Origin: Mesocentrotus franciscanus
Taxonomy: Eukaryota; Echinodermata; Echinoidea; Camarodonta; Strongylocentrotidae
Assembly: GCA_037976565.1 (NCBI GenBank)
Contig: CP137680.1
Span: forward strand, 28,944,348 to 29,008,347
Reading direction: 5' to 3'
DNA length: 64,000 nucleotides
Shown here one piece after another: positions 1 through 11,429 of this stretch. The position numbers and the translations under genes were made by a program. Numbering within the stretch: position 1 is the first letter of the stretch; each line of letters begins with the position of its first letter. The notes beneath the pieces are model-generated. The model did no database searches. It saw only the letters and a program-made list of their open reading frames with translations, and was not told the origin of the DNA.

Positions 1-1550
1 AAGATGTCTTTAATGACAAGACTATGAATTGAAATATTACCCCCAGTCCATTACCGCCAACTACGAACATCCATGACTGAAATTCCGCCAAATTATAACT
101 CAATACCTAACACGTTTATATCTTGTTTTTAATTATATTGATTCAATGTCATCATAACTAATGAAAAATCAAGCTTGGACCGCTTTTTCATATTTGAAAT
201 GTTTGATATGTGTGTTGGCCTACATGCTCATCTCTGTGTATAGTGCATGTGGTTATCAACAAGATTGAGTCGATTTATTTCCATTATGATCATTCTAAAA
301 ACTCACAGTATTCACTAATTATTATGAACTACGTTGCCAATATTTCGCAAGTGCTTCCAAACATTTTTTTTCTCTTCACAATAAAGTCTCATGATCAGTA
401 ACCATTTTTACCATTTCCGTCTGTTTGCCCATTCCACCCTCCCCCTCCCCACCCTGCCATTGATGATCTATCTGTGCCTAGGATTAGGATAAATACTTGC
501 CTTTGGTGCTGTCACAGCGAACCAGACGACACATTGTGCGATGTCGATCGCATACTCTTCAACCTCTCCCATGCCCTTTGTTGGAAATAAAACAAATACA
601 AAAATTTTATTGGAAGTTGAAGATTATTATAGGGATCTTACCTCATGGAAACTAGATTTGAGTCTTGATGGCCATGTGCAAGTCCGTATCAGAATCAATA
701 AATTTTGTATACCCAATAGAATAATTGTATTATGTCCATAATGATATTATTCAATATAATGAAAATATGATGCCGTGGGTCATTAATCATCAACTTAAGC
801 CCTTGAATGGTTCGTCATATAATATAATTTTCAAATGACAAACAGTTAAAATAAATACATGCATAGGCTTAGGAAGATTTTCAGGATTGGGGGGGGGCTC
901 CATCATTTGTTTTTGACCCGCCGTTTGAAGATTTTTTCCCCGACTGCCCCCGTTGTCACCATTGTAGACAGTCCAAAATTGTTAAGCCTTCCTTTTCTTA
1001 AATTATATACCCAATAGGCAATAAAATCATGCGAGCGCATAGCGCGAGCTGATTTTTTTCTCTCGATAAAGTGACCTGAAATCACTGCTTTCTAAACCCT
1101 TATTTTAAATAAATCCCCTGAAATAATCATTTTAACATGGGTTAAATAGATTAAACAAATATGGCGTCGGAGGTATAGGACGCTAATCACGTTCGATATT
1201 CCATATGCAGTGAAACCATGCGAGCGCAAAGCGCGAGCCGAAATTTTTCGATATAATGACTTGATAATGTAGAGTGGCCTGAGCGGGTAGGCAAAGGGCG
1301 TGGTTCTAAACTTACAGAGACACTTCGATGAAGACACCCTTACTCCATGATTGCCTGTGTTGAACTGCCCTGGGCTTTACAACTTTAAACCTCAGGGGTT
1401 TATTTTGCATATAGGTATTTACATTTTCATTTATATAATAAAAGGAAATAATGAATATTCAAATATCATAGGTAGCAAATAAAGGATGACGAACAGAGGA
1501 ATGAAAACAAACAGATAGGAGAGGATGATCAAGCATAATGATGTGCACCA
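1..1550. other. AT-rich non-coding DNA with a diverged direct repeat
   Basis: No supportable gene. Two diverged copies of a roughly 175-base repeat lie near 1010-1090 and 1195-1270; each carries a GCGAGCGCA(T/A)AGCGCGAGC core. A TC microsatellite lies near 1599-1619, just beyond this stretch. Exons 5 and 6 of gene A would be expected on the minus strand at or before this stretch. I searched for the conserved last-exon and fourth-helix patterns here and did not find them. Confidence 0.5.
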
Positions 1551-3006
1551 AGGGCGTCAATCTGAGTATGAGCATGGGGGGACACAATTACATGTCACTC
1601 TCTCTCTCTCTCTCTCTCTAGTTATTCTGTTGCACGGCATGTACTTTCATTGGTGACCGGTTCATTTATTATCTTTTTTATCTTTGACGTTTCATTACAT
1701 TTTTAGAGAAAGAAGACGATTCGTTACTTGTACCGTTCTCGACTCTTAATCTTTGTCTGAATTCAGTTTCCCACCTCCCGCGCGAAGCGCGTAAGTTTTG
1801 ACAGTTCATTAAATTATTAGAGAAAGAAGACGATTCATTGTACCGTTCTGGACTCTTAATCTTTGTCTGAATTCAGTTTCCCATCTCCCACGCGAAGCGC
1901 GTAAGTTTTGACGTTTCATTAAATTATTAGAGAAAGAAGACGATTCATTGTACCGTTCTCGACTCTTAATCCTTGTTTGAATTCAGTTCCCCTCCCGCGC
2001 GAAGTGTGGAAGCTTTGACGTTTCATTTAATTATAAGAGAAAGAAGATGATTCGTTCTACCGTTCTCGACTCTTAATCCTTGTCTGAAATCAGTTTCCAC
2101 CCTCTCGCGCGTAGCGCGGAAGCTTTGACGTTTTATTAAATTATTTAAAAAAGAAGACGATTCATTGTACCGTTCTGGACTCTTAATCTTTGTCTGAATT
2201 CAGTTTCCCACCTCCCGCGCGAAGCGCGTAAGTTTTGACGTTTCATTACATTATTTAAAAAAGAAGACGATTCATTGTACCGTTTCTGACTCTTAATCTT
2301 TGTTTAAATTCAGTTTCCCCCTCCCGCGCGAAGCGCGGAAGCTGTGACGTTTCATTTAATTATAAGAGAAAGAAGATGATTCGTTCAACCGTTCTCGACT
2401 CTTAATCCTTGTCTGAAATCAGTTTCCACCCACTCGCGCGTAGCGCGGAAGCTTTGACGTTTTATTAAATTATTAGAGAACGAAGAAGATTCGTTGTACC
2501 GTTCTTGACTCTTAATCCCTGCTTGAATTCAGTTTCCCCTCCGCGCGAAGCGCGGAAGCTTTGACGTTTCATTAAAGTATTTTTAAAAAGACGATTCGTT
2601 GTAGGTACGTTCTTGACTCTTAATCTTTGTTTGAATTCAGTTTCCTCCCGCGCGAAGCGCGGAAGCTTTGACGTTTCATTAAATTATTAGAGAACGAAGA
2701 CGATTCGTTGTATCGTTCTCGACTCTTAATCCCTGTTTCATGAAATTTTTTGAGAAAGAAGACGTTTCGTAGTACCGTTCTCGACTATTAATCCTTGTTT
2801 GAATAAAGTTCCCCCTCCCGCGCGAAGCGCGGAACCTGTGACGTTTCATTTGATTATCAGAGAAAGAAGACGATTCGTTGTACCGTTCTCGACCCTTAAT
2901 CCTTGTTTGAATTCAGTTCAGCTTTGACGTTACATTAAATTATTAAAGAACTTCTTTTCTGACAAAATCGTGGGGGACGTGTCCCTTGTCCCCGGATTGA
3001 CGCCCT
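1551..3006. mobile_element. TIR element filled with a ~110-bp minisatellite
   Basis: Inverted ends AGGGCGTCAATC at 1551 and GATTGACGCCCT ending at 3006 bound the segment. The inside is mostly a tandem array from about 1677 to 2950 with about 12 units of 105-116 bases. Each unit has the order GACGATTC, CGTTCTCGACTCTTAATC, TGAATTCAGTTTCC, then a CGCGCGAAGCGCG palindrome, then TTTGACGTTTCATTAAATTA. Just outside the ends, ATGTGCA and ATGTGAA could be a decayed target-site duplication. No transposase is visible, so it would be non-autonomous. The superfamily is uncertain; a hAT-like element is possible. Confidence 0.6.
1677..2950. repeat. Minisatellite, ~12 units of 105-116 bp
   Basis: The recurring GACGATTCGTT(G)TACCGTTCT block appears near 1709, 1826, 1938, 2046, 2155, 2266, 2371, 2484, 2590, 2699, 2760 and 2866. 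Units differ by point changes and small deletions, and one near 2700-2760 is truncated. The GC-rich palindrome CGCGCGAAGCGCG sits in an otherwise AT-rich unit. Confidence 0.9.
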
Positions 3007-3812
3007 ATAAATGTGAATTACTAAGTAGCCTGATCACACTACAGCTCTACAATAACAAAGCATTTGTAGCCTCTCTTTTTTGAAGAAATTAATAAAAGTA
3101 GGCCTACTTGAAGAAATCGTTGAATTGTAAGATATTCAGTTTATTTTTATTAAGTTAGACAAAGTAGTAGGTGTTAAAATAACACACATTTAACACCTAT
3201 GGAAAAAAATAATACGCCAGGAACGTGAAAAACTAAACTTTTATTGGAAAAAATATATAATTCTGAGATCCTCCTTTGTCTTTAATTTGCACCTGAAAAT
3301 AAATTCGTTGTTACTCGTCTATGTCATCGCGGCGAAAAATTTCAGACTTTTCTTTTTTTGAGGAGCTACTTTCACATGCAGCCTCAGACAAAATAATGTG
3401 CCAAAGAAGTTTTGTCTTCTTGTGTTCCTGGAAACAAAGTTTTGGGCAATAGTTTTCAAGTCCAGTTTATCTGTACGAGATTTATATATGTGTAATAATA
3501 TTAAAATATTGGGGAGGGGCTCAATGATATCCGAGCCCCTAAAAATATCGGGGCTCCGTGATGTTATCCGAGCCCCCCAAAGCCTACGACATGTATATGG
3601 ACAGCATATTTTTAGTCTTTAAATATACATCAACAACAGGTCAAGTATACAAGATTTTCCCATGCCATTTGTACACATTGCCTTGCATTGAACGATGAGG
3701 GATCTATATTCATCGTGCATTTATACGCCATTTTCGGCGTATTTACCTGTAATCGGTTTGATGAGGCTGACTGATTACGAGAATAGGAATTATTGAATGA
3801 AATCATAATTAC
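3007..3812. other. Intron or 3' region of gene A, no feature
   Basis: Stretch downstream of gene A exon 4 on the minus strand. Around 3510-3580 there is a small inverted motif (GGGGCTC / GAGCCCC repeated). No exon with good splice sites was recognised. Confidence 0.4.
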
Positions 3813-3905
3813 CATGAAAACAAATACGATAATCCAAGAGATGAGCTGAAGAACGATGAGTAATGGAATCGCAACCATGTATGGTATTAACATACATTTG
3901 GAGTT
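3813..3905 (-). CDS. Gene A exon 4 (TM3)
   Basis: Acceptor TTTTGCAG before NSKCMLIPYMV; donor ATG|GTAATT. It is 31 codons, phase 0 on both sides, and aligns residue for residue with the exons at 19469-19561 and 50201-50290 (shared MLIPYMV, LQ.I.W.I). Confidence 0.8.
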
Positions 3906-6900
3906 CTGCAAAATTGATAAAATATATATATTTTTTAATACGAGAAGGCGTCATAGTGAATAAGTATTAAAGGTATAGACCAGTTTTGGGAACGCCCCCC
4001 TCTCAAAAAATGAAATGGAAGCTCATATTACCAATCATGTGAAATAACATGTTTTTAATAATACGTGATGATACAAATTTTGCCGGGAAACCGCCTATTA
4101 ATTGATATATTTGGTAAATTATCATATCTATCCGGACCGGATAGATATAGGGTAGTCCCATATACATCTTTCTGTGTACGTGAGTGTAAGTTTACCAAGA
4201 CTGTGCCAAATTTCTTATCATTTTGGTGATTACAGAACCTTGAAGTACACACCAATACTTATATGCTAGATGATCAACCTTTCTGATCGATTCCACAACG
4301 TTTCTTTCACAATGCAATCGCATGACCAGAACTGGTCTATACCTTTAAGATATTCAATATAGATGAAATTCATGAAAAAAGACTTAATACCTGGTTCATT
4401 ATTCTCTTTAGAATTCGCATTGGCGGTCCAAATTCTTACTTTCAGGAGTACTACAGCGCTTAATAGGCATCGTAACAAAATATTGAAGTGTATTCCTTTC
4501 TCAACTTTATTGTCAACTTTAACCCTAATAAGGCCGGGGGCCATCATGCCCCCCCCCCCTCCGCAATTTTTCTGATTGTTCGGAAACGCATACGGATGAC
4601 GCCCCGCCGCTTCGTGACTTTATTTTTTCGAGTCTTGCGCATCTTTTTTTGAAAATCGGACCTACCGTTACAAAGTCACGTGACCTTTTGTCTTTACATG
4701 TCGGCCCGAAAATCGCTCATTTTCGTGATTTGTGTACAAAACATATGGAAAACTAATTTTTCCTAAAAAGAGATAAAACATTGGTTATTTGGTCTTGTTT
4801 AACGTTTAGGTGTTTGTTTTGGGGGTCAAAATAGTTTAATTATAGTTAGAAATGAAATAAAACAACAAAAACAATAAAATACATAAGTTAAAAAAACAAT
4901 GAAATACATAAGAAATTATCAAAACAAGAGATAACATAAGGAATAACCTGGCTCTTCCCAATTTTTTTGAAGTATTATTATTCCAAATGGTCTAACAAAT
5001 ATATGTAGTGGAAAAGAAGGCTTAAATATGAAGAATATATTATTTATGGGTAAAAATGTGAATTTTTGGACCTTATTTGCATAATTTACCATAAATATGC
5101 AAATGAGTAATTTTTCAAAAATTGAAATTACTATAGTATTCTATACACTTCACTTGACATGCATGCACATTTTCGCGGCGATCGGCCGTTTCACGGCCGA
5201 GATCTTAGGGGGCATAATGGCTTCCCCCGGCCGTATTAAGAACTCAAATAGCCCGGCCTTATTAGGGTTAACTCTCTCACTCACTCTCTCTCTCTCTCTC
5301 TCTCTCTCGCCTTCATTTTTTCTCATTTTCTCTTTGTCTCTAAGTATGGATGTAGCAATACTTTGTGTATCCCCCTCTATCTTTCTCTTTCTCTCTCTCT
5401 CTCTCCTTCATTTTGTTTCATTATCTCTTTGTCTCCACTACCTCATTCGCCCCTCTAACAACCATTATGCCGATCTGCCTCACCCCCTTTCGCGCATTCG
5501 TCCTGCTTTCCCTATCGCCCTCTCACCTCAGTCACCATATCCTACCACCTTCTCTCCTCTCCCCTCTCTTTCTCTACCTCTCCCTCTCTCTGTCACTCTC
5601 ACTACTACTACTACGCTCGTCCCATCTCACCGCCATCGACATAACCCCCCTCATCCTCCCTCCTCCTCCCTCGCACCTCCGTCACCATATCGTCCCCTTT
5701 CTCCACCCCACCCCTCTCTCTCTCTATTTCTTTCTCTCTATCTCTCTCTCTCTCTCCCCCTCTCTCTCTGTCACTCTCACTTCTAGTACTACCCCTCGTT
5801 CTCCCCTCTTACATCCATGACAGCCCTCTCCCTAACCCCCTTTCGCTCATCCCATCTCACCGCCATCGGCATACCCCTTCTTCCTCCTAACTCCTCCCCA
5901 CTCCCCCTCCCACCACCCCCCTCTCTCTCTCTCTTTCTTTCTCTCTCCTATGCCCATGACGCTCTCATCCGTCTCCTTTAACCTACCTTAGCCACGCCCA
6001 CTAGTAGGATAATGGATGCGATGAATAGAAAGATGAGGACGACCAGGTCAATACTGTACGCAGCATAAAGACCTTTCCTTGCCGCTCCTATATAATAGAA
6101 CAATCACACGAAGAGTTCAACTGAAACCCATCACAATAACAACTACAATTGATCAATCCTACCGCGGCGGATAATGGCGATACTGTATTGTCAGTTCGTT
6201 TTCACAGGAGGTATTTGAGCGTACAGGTGTGTCAACATGACTTGTAAGATTTATAGTATCATATTTGGTTTATTAAAGAAAAGGATTAAGGCATACAAAC
6301 GTCATGGAAGCCTCCTTGGTATGTCAAGTCGGCACGAAAACTGATTATTCTTGGGATTCCTTAAAAAAGCGTTGTACCAATTATTATCATTACGTTTATT
6401 TCTACCCGCCACCTAATTAACATAGGTTTCGATTTACCATTGGTGATCAAGGAGGGGTTTGTTGTTGGGGCAACAGTTATTAGTTCGCACATTGAACACG
6501 CACCAGTAAACGAAGACATCTCGACGTAGTCCACGAACTCCCATAGCAGTATACCTAAGCTTACCAAGCAGTAGATCTGACAATGAAATACCAAATAATG
6601 AAAGAGAAGGGTGAGTCTTGGGAAAGATGACAAATTATTTAAAGCTTTTTCTTCCATTTTTTAGAATGTTAGTTTGAAGAAAAAAATCATCTGAAAAGGG
6701 TGGCTCTTCTAATACCCTCATATACGAAATATGACAAGCCATGGCTAAATGTTGATGACCACGACTTTCATGCCACATGTTTGTGTAGTCCCATATACAC
6801 ATTTATGTATGAAGTGCATGTTACTCTTAGCAAGACTGCGCCAATTTTTTTTGTAATCATTTCGATGATTCCAAAACCTCACAGTAAACACCAATACTGT

Positions 6901-9234
6901 AACATGACAAACCTTTTCCAATAGCGCCCACACAGTGTCTTTCACAATGCAATCGCGTGACCAGAACTCATCTTCAAGAAGTAGTTTCAATAACAATGAT
7001 AGCCCCTTTTTCTATGTAATGAAGTTTTCTTACAAGAGCAGTTTCTATAAAAACAATTCTAATGACATATCATGTTGTTCTTTACTTTAGATTCATTATT
7101 GACGTCTTGAATTACAGAATACTGTATATTATAGTCCTCTATTCAAAAGGCAACGTTTTTCGATATATGACCACAAGAACGGACTAGAAGATTACTTTAT
7201 ATGTATTATGATTGCGCAGCGATCGAAGAGAAGGGAATAAAATAGCAATGAGTGAGATAGAGGGAGAGAGAAAGAAAGAAAGAAATAGAAAGAGAGATAG
7301 GAAGGGCGATAATTCTTATAATGGATAAATCAAATGTCCGGTGGATGAAATTTGAGAGGATGATGAATAGTGAATTTAGTATTTAAAAAATAAAGACCAC
7401 GCTAACTGACCTATGTAATGAGATTACTATACACTACAAATCTAGTCATCTCGTTGTGATAATAGTCTATAACGACTTCCCGCGATGGCATATTGTTATA
7501 TTCCTTACAATCTTTACAAAGGGTTTACGCTCTTATGGATTTAGGGCCTTTGAAAAAACGAATAGCTCCCCATTTCCAAATAAATCCGATCAGGGGAGCT
7601 AAACTGATCCCTTTTAATCTCTCAAATAGAAACATAGACATGGACAGAAAAAGATCTGAACAAAGATTAGGGGAAATACAAACACACTCGTGCTTATATT
7701 CAAAACACTTCACGGATATATCGGAAAGCGATTCGTTAGGGAGTTTTTTAATGTGTGTAGTAGAATCTTTAAAGTATCCAATGTAGAATTTAGACTGTCT
7801 GCGGGTATGGACTGTACATACCTAAGTGTGGTATAGAATTAAACGAGAATATGCCTATACATATCAACATTAACAGAAAGTAATATCCAGTCATCACCAA
7901 AACTCAATTCGCCATTTAGGAATTAATTGTTGGAATTCCTTATCCTCCTTGTTAGAGAAAGCCCATTTATAAATCCATTTAAAAGAAACCTTGAATTATA
8001 CCTTTATCTTCTTATCGATAATTTGTAATAACTTGTATCAGTCGTTATTAGTATTTAAAGACTTATTTAAGACCAATTTGTGATTTTGCATGAACTGATT
8101 TAATGTACCTTGTATTTTACCCTCGAACTGAAGAATATTAATCAAGACTGAACTAAAATTAAACTGCTTAAAGCTCCAAAGGCAATTACAGATGGAATAC
8201 AACAAAATTGCGCGACTGTGGCGTATCAAACATAGGGCTGATGAAGCTCAGCTTTTGGGGGTAAAACCACATTAAAGATAAAGTTGAGTTCTGGTCATTC
8301 GATTGCATTGTGAAAGAAACGGTCCGGTGTGGAATCGATCAGAAAAGGTTGATCATCTAGCATATAAGTATTGGTGTGTACTGCAAGGTTCTGGAATCAT
8401 CAAAATGATTACAAATTTGGCCCAGTCTTGGTAAAGTTACAAGCATTGTACACAGAAAGATGTATATGGGACTACACAAACATGTGGCATTAATATCCGT
8501 CCCGATTTTTATGCTGTTACATGCCATATTTAGAATATTAAGGCATTTGAAGAGCCGTGCTTTTCAGGGAATTTTTTTTATCTGATGTTCTTTCACACTT
8601 GCATAATAACAATGATATCGCTCACAAATTATTTTTTCACCTCTTCCCAGAGCTCAACTTTCTCTTTAACCCCCAAATATACGTATTGTAGGAAAATGGC
8701 TTGATATTTCAAAGCATGGGAAGGTATAAATCTAGAAACCATGCAGGGGGAGGGGGGGGGGGTGCTAATTCTATAGAAGTCTTGTCACGTGGAAATTCAC
8801 CCTGTTTATCCAGCTATGGATACCCCATCCTGCATAGGCTTGCTAATATGCCTGATATTTTACCAACCCATACTCTAGAAATATATATATTTTTTGATTT
8901 TACTTCGAATTCATTTAAGACGTTATCGAAACCTAAACTAGTTTGAAGTCCTCGTCTCTCTTTCACAAACCACAAATCCCACATGCTTGACGTAGCCACA
9001 TGACTGTGGCATCGACATGGTTAAAGTAAGGTAATTTATAGTTTAGCGTGAACCTGTCCTGAACCCTGTCACTAATAACAAGAAGTTCCGCAAGCAACAT
9101 AACCTCTGAACTTGACCAACAGAACTAACAAAAATATATGGAGTCCAGTGTTCACTCACCAAGGAATATATACCACTCGCTATGGAACCACTCCTGACAT
9201 TGGTAAAGCAGCAGCACCTTGTCAAGATCGCCAT
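3813..9234 (-). CDS. Gene A: LAPTM-like four-TM protein, exons 1-4 (3' end outside window)
   Basis: Exons on the minus strand: 9160-9234, 6438-6576, 5987-6087 and 3813-3905, giving 136 codons. All junctions are GT-AG and the phases (0, 1, 0) match genes B and C. The N-terminus has RCCCFTNVRSGSIASGIYSL, followed by a first hydrophobic helix across the exon 1/2 junction, a second helix in exon 3 and a third (MLIPYMVAIPLLIVLQLISW) in exon 4. The order and the Cys-Cys-Cys...VR(S/T)G start resemble the lysosome-associated LAPTM4/5 proteins, which are endolysosomal membrane adaptors; the function here is inferred only from that likeness. Exon 2 is longer than in B and C (46 versus 27 codons), enlarging the loop between helices 1 and 2. 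The fourth helix and tail should lie beyond base 1. An unrelated four-TM family (DUF4728-like) remains possible. Confidence 0.7.
3967..4348. mobile_element. TTAA-site MITE, family 1
   Basis: TIR TTAAAGGTATAGACCAGTT at the left and AACTGGTCTATACCTTTAA at the right, bounded by TTAA. The core includes GAAAGAAACGTTG and TGCATTGTGAAAG on the minus strand and is shared with copies at 8272, 11897, 33330 and 44392. It lies in intron 3 of gene A and has no coding capacity. Confidence 0.85.
4519..5271. mobile_element. piggyBac-like non-autonomous element (TTAA site, CCCTAATAAGG ends)
   Basis: Begins TTAACCCTAATAAGGCCGGG and ends with the reverse complement CCCGGCCTTATTAGGGTTAA, so about 16 bases of perfect TIR lie inside TTAA duplications. 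TTAA targets and CCC-starting ends are typical of piggyBac; no transposase remains. The right end carries an extra ~30 bases relative to the left before the shared GCCAT(C/T)ATGCCCCC block. It lies in intron 3 of gene A. Confidence 0.75.
5272..5960. repeat. TC-rich microsatellite tract
   Basis: Long imperfect (TC)n/(CCT)n pyrimidine-rich DNA on the plus strand. On the gene strand it is a GA-rich tract just after the exon 3 donor. Equivalent tracts lie next to exon 3 in genes B (20634-20812) and C (54970-55115). Open frames of 229 and 151 codons here are Ser/Leu/Pro products of the repeat. Confidence 0.9.
5987..6087 (-). CDS. Gene A exon 3 (TM2)
   Basis: Acceptor TTATATAG before a split Gly codon, then ARKGLYAAYSIDLVVLIF; donor AAG|GTAGGT. 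It is 101 bases, the same length as the paralogous exons in B and C, with shared YAA, IAS and LLVGV residues. Confidence 0.8.
6438..6576 (-). CDS. Gene A exon 2 (rest of TM1 and long loop)
   Basis: Acceptor CATTGTCAG, then IYCLVSLGILLWEFVDYVEM; donor AATG|GTAAAT in phase 1. It is 139 bases versus 82 in B and C. The added residues form a Cys/Thr/Pro-containing loop (SFTGACSMCELITVAPTTNP). Confidence 0.7.
6745..6975. mobile_element. Degraded copy of the family 1 MITE
   Basis: Contains the family core: the TAGTCCCATATACAC block near 6790, GATTCCAAAACC near 6867 and CTTTCACAATGCAATCGCG near 6940, then GACCAGAACT. The outer TIRs are eroded. It lies in intron 1 of gene A. Confidence 0.65.
6976..7490. 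other. Intron 1 of gene A, no gene
   Basis: AT-rich DNA with an AGAAAG purine-rich run near 7255-7300. Nothing else recognised. Confidence 0.4.
7490..8240 (-). pseudogene. Possible decayed LINE fragment
   Basis: Minus-strand reading around 7990-7920 gives FKWIYKWAFSNKED, reminiscent of the LSWIYKYL segment of Tx1-like ORF2, but stops and frameshifts surround it. Two short open frames (8038-8229 and 7525-7713) have no recognisable domain. Call made on a weak resemblance only. Confidence 0.25.
8272..8669. mobile_element. TTAA-site MITE, family 1 core with variant ends
   Basis: Ends TTAAAGATAAAGTTGAGTTC and AGCTCAACTTTCTCTTTAA, bounded by TTAA. The core (GATTGCATTGTGAAAGAAACG, GATCATCTAGCATATAAGTA, TATATGGGACTACAC) is that of the copy at 3967, but the outer TIR sequence differs (AAGTTGAGTTCTGG rather than TAGACCAGTTTTGG). 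Sister copy with the same ends at 33330. Confidence 0.85.
8670..9159. other. Intron 1 of gene A, no gene
   Basis: Contains a poly-G run near 8749-8762 and otherwise unremarkable DNA. Confidence 0.4.
9160..9234 (-). CDS. Gene A exon 1 (start, Cys-rich motif)
   Basis: ATG at 9234 starts MAILTRCCCFTNVRSGSIAS; donor TTG|GTGAGTG. It is 25 codons, exactly as in gene B exon 1. An upstream TTG-initiated extension exists, but the ATG is chosen because it coincides with the gene B start. Confidence 0.8.
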
Positions 9235-10180
9235 GATGTACAAATACTGGCTTATCTATCTCTTCTCCTCGAATGAACCCTGCAAATAGATCAGTGGCTG
9301 AGAGTGAAGTTCAATTGCTCAGGAGTTTGTGTCAGGATGCGAGTATATAAATTATATTTAGTGAAATCAGACTCGCAGCGGACAGCGGCCGCGTCCCTTG
9401 ACAGAGACCTCGTTGTTATTCAGTAGAGCAAACGCAAAAGCATTCCTGTCATTGTGTTGTCGTTCGAGCTCGAGTGACACTGATTTGAAATCCCTCTAAA
9501 GAGGGGAAAAGAAAAAAAAAGTCAGAGTTATGAATAACGTGCCCTATATGGTATAGCCAGAGGATCTCAGTGGAGCCTGATTGCTTAGACCTCCCACCAT
9601 GAACACTGATGGTATAATGGGTGAGACTGCGGGGATGCTCCCCCCCATTCCTTCCTTCCTTCCTTTGCAAAATATTATCGAAATTTGTCAAATAATAAAT
9701 CAAAATAAATTTAATAAGCTCGACATTTACTTACAGTAGCAAGCCAACTCTCGTGAAATACCGCAATATCACACAGAGTATATTCCTCAACTGACGAGAT
9801 TCTGGGCCGATTCGGCTAATTAGCATACGCGTGGCGCTCTGACTGTTTGCATGTTTGGTGAGAAGAATCATATATACCAGCTTGATAGGAAAATGTATTC
9901 AACACGATGGCAAGACTTTCGGGAAATCAACTCAAGGGCAACTTCAATGCAGATTCCCTATACAATTCAGGTTCAGAGTATATCATTGTCCTGTTTCATA
10001 CGTTTCCAAAGACGATGTACAGTGCTAATAAAATGGCCTACTATGAATCCCAAAGAATTTCGGAAAATCAACTCAAGAAGCAATTTCAATTTGGATTCCC
10101 TATTGTATTGTCTTTAAAATTCAGGTTAAAGTTATGGAAGATATCATTGTCAAGTTCACAAAAAGGTGATGCACAGGACT
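9235..10180. other. Upstream region of gene A with a diverged direct repeat
   Basis: No gene. A repeat with ATCAACTCAAG and GATTCCCTAT lies at about 9928-9995 and again at about 10064-10160. Overlapping short open frames here are not conserved-looking. Confidence 0.45.
9342..9352 (-). promoter_or_regulatory. Candidate TATA box of gene A
   Basis: On the minus strand the sequence reads TTTATATACTC about 110 bases upstream of the gene A ATG, a plausible TATA element with a short 5' leader. Gene B has no equally clear match, so the call is tentative. Confidence 0.3.
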
Positions 10181-10187
10181 TTTAAGA

Positions 10188-10690
10188 TTGCCTCTGGTTG
10201 AATGTTTAAAGTCCGTGAAAGTGCTCTTTTGTTCATCGCGTTCATGTTGTTATTATTAGGCTATATGAACATGTGATAACCTACATGGATATCTCTCGTA
10301 AATTAATTAATCACGAGCCATTCTGAAATGAAAAGTTCACTGCACCATTTCTCGTGTCACAGTACATACACAATTGAAATTGCCTTTGGTTGAAATGCAC
10401 TGTGCGCTGATAAAGGCTGCCGGAGCTAAAGCTAGAGTAATAATTTTTCCAAAAGCTCTTTGGAAGCGCATAGAGATGTTATTTCATAACGTATTATGCG
10501 CTATACATGAACTGAACTATTATTATTATTTGGTTGAATTTTTAAAGTCTGCCAGTGAGAGTGCTCTTTTGTTCATCGCGTTCATGATTTTATTATATGA
10601 ACACTTGATAGCCTACATGGATTTATTCCGTAAATTAATTAATCACGACCCATTCTGAAATGAATAGTTCACTGCTCCAGTTCTCGCGTA
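10188..10690. repeat. Diverged tandem duplication
   Basis: The block GAGAGTGCTCTTTTGTTCATCGCG...TATATGAACA...CTACATGGAT...CGTAAATTAATTAATCACGA...CATTCTGAAATGAA occurs at about 10215-10345 and again at about 10556-10675. Neither copy codes for anything recognisable. Confidence 0.8.
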
Positions 10691-11124
10691 CAGTACATAC
10701 ACATCATCTTATCTCTTGTTCTCATCACCCAGTCTCTCGATTATTATAATTTCGACCAGTGTACCATGGGTTCAACGTGTTCCATAAGGGGTGTTTGAAT
10801 ATCACGCTAAAGGCCGCATGATAAGAGATTCATGACAGTTTCCAAGCCTGCACCTGGTAATAAGTATCTCGCTCTCGGGGTATGGGCATTAATTGGGCTC
10901 CAAACGGTCCATCATTATGTCGTTTACAGTGTCATATTGAAAGCAAAACAAGCATACATGAATAATTCATTTCCTTAACTTTCCTATTCGTGTTGTAAAA
11001 AAGTAGCAAACTGCATCATTCAGTAGGCCTATGGGCATGAGTTAGAACAAATACTGTTCGTTTGGTTTTAAACAAAATACAATTGAAGACCTATCTTTTT
11101 CTTTACAGCTGGCTTTTGTATTTT

Positions 11125-11237
11125 TCCTATGTTTTTTGTATTTTTTGTGTTATTTTTATTTTTTGTATTTTTTGTATTTTTTGTATCTTGTATTATTATT
11201 ATTGTTATTATTATGTTTTTATTTATTTATTTTATTT

Positions 11238-11280
<43 letters not shown>

Positions 11281-11296
11281 TTTTATTATTTTTTTA

Positions 11297-11325
<29 letters not shown>
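11125..11325. repeat. (ATT)n and T-rich microsatellite
   Basis: Runs of TTTTTGTATTTT then a long ATT trinucleotide tract around 11243-11290. The overlapping open frames rich in Tyr/Phe/Ile come from this repeat. Confidence 0.95.
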
Positions 11326-11327
<2 letters not shown>

Positions 11328-11429
11328 GGGGGAGGTTTACATTGTTAGCACTATGGTACTTATTTAGCTCAGTATAAATAACTACTAATATCATCATGAA
11401 CAATAAAAGGTGTCTATAAGTCACATTTA

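Noticed and set aside
1677..2950. CRISPR-like regularly spaced repeats
   Set aside because: Units are contiguous ~110-bp tandem repeats without unique spacers, and the genome is eukaryotic.
1..3600. Exons 5 and 6 of gene A
   Set aside because: No fourth-helix or SQYQEL-type sequence with splice sites found on the minus strand here.
4055..4255. Minus-strand frame MVCTSRFCNHQND...
   Set aside because: Shadow of the family 1 MITE; similar broken frames occur in its other copies.
5097..5820. Open frames of 229 and 151 codons on the plus strand
   Set aside because: They translate TC/CCT-rich microsatellite DNA (Ser/Leu/Pro runs) and have no domain.
11062..11377. Hydrophobic Tyr/Phe/Ile/Leu open frames
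   Set aside because: Products of the (ATT)n and T-rich microsatellite in three frames.
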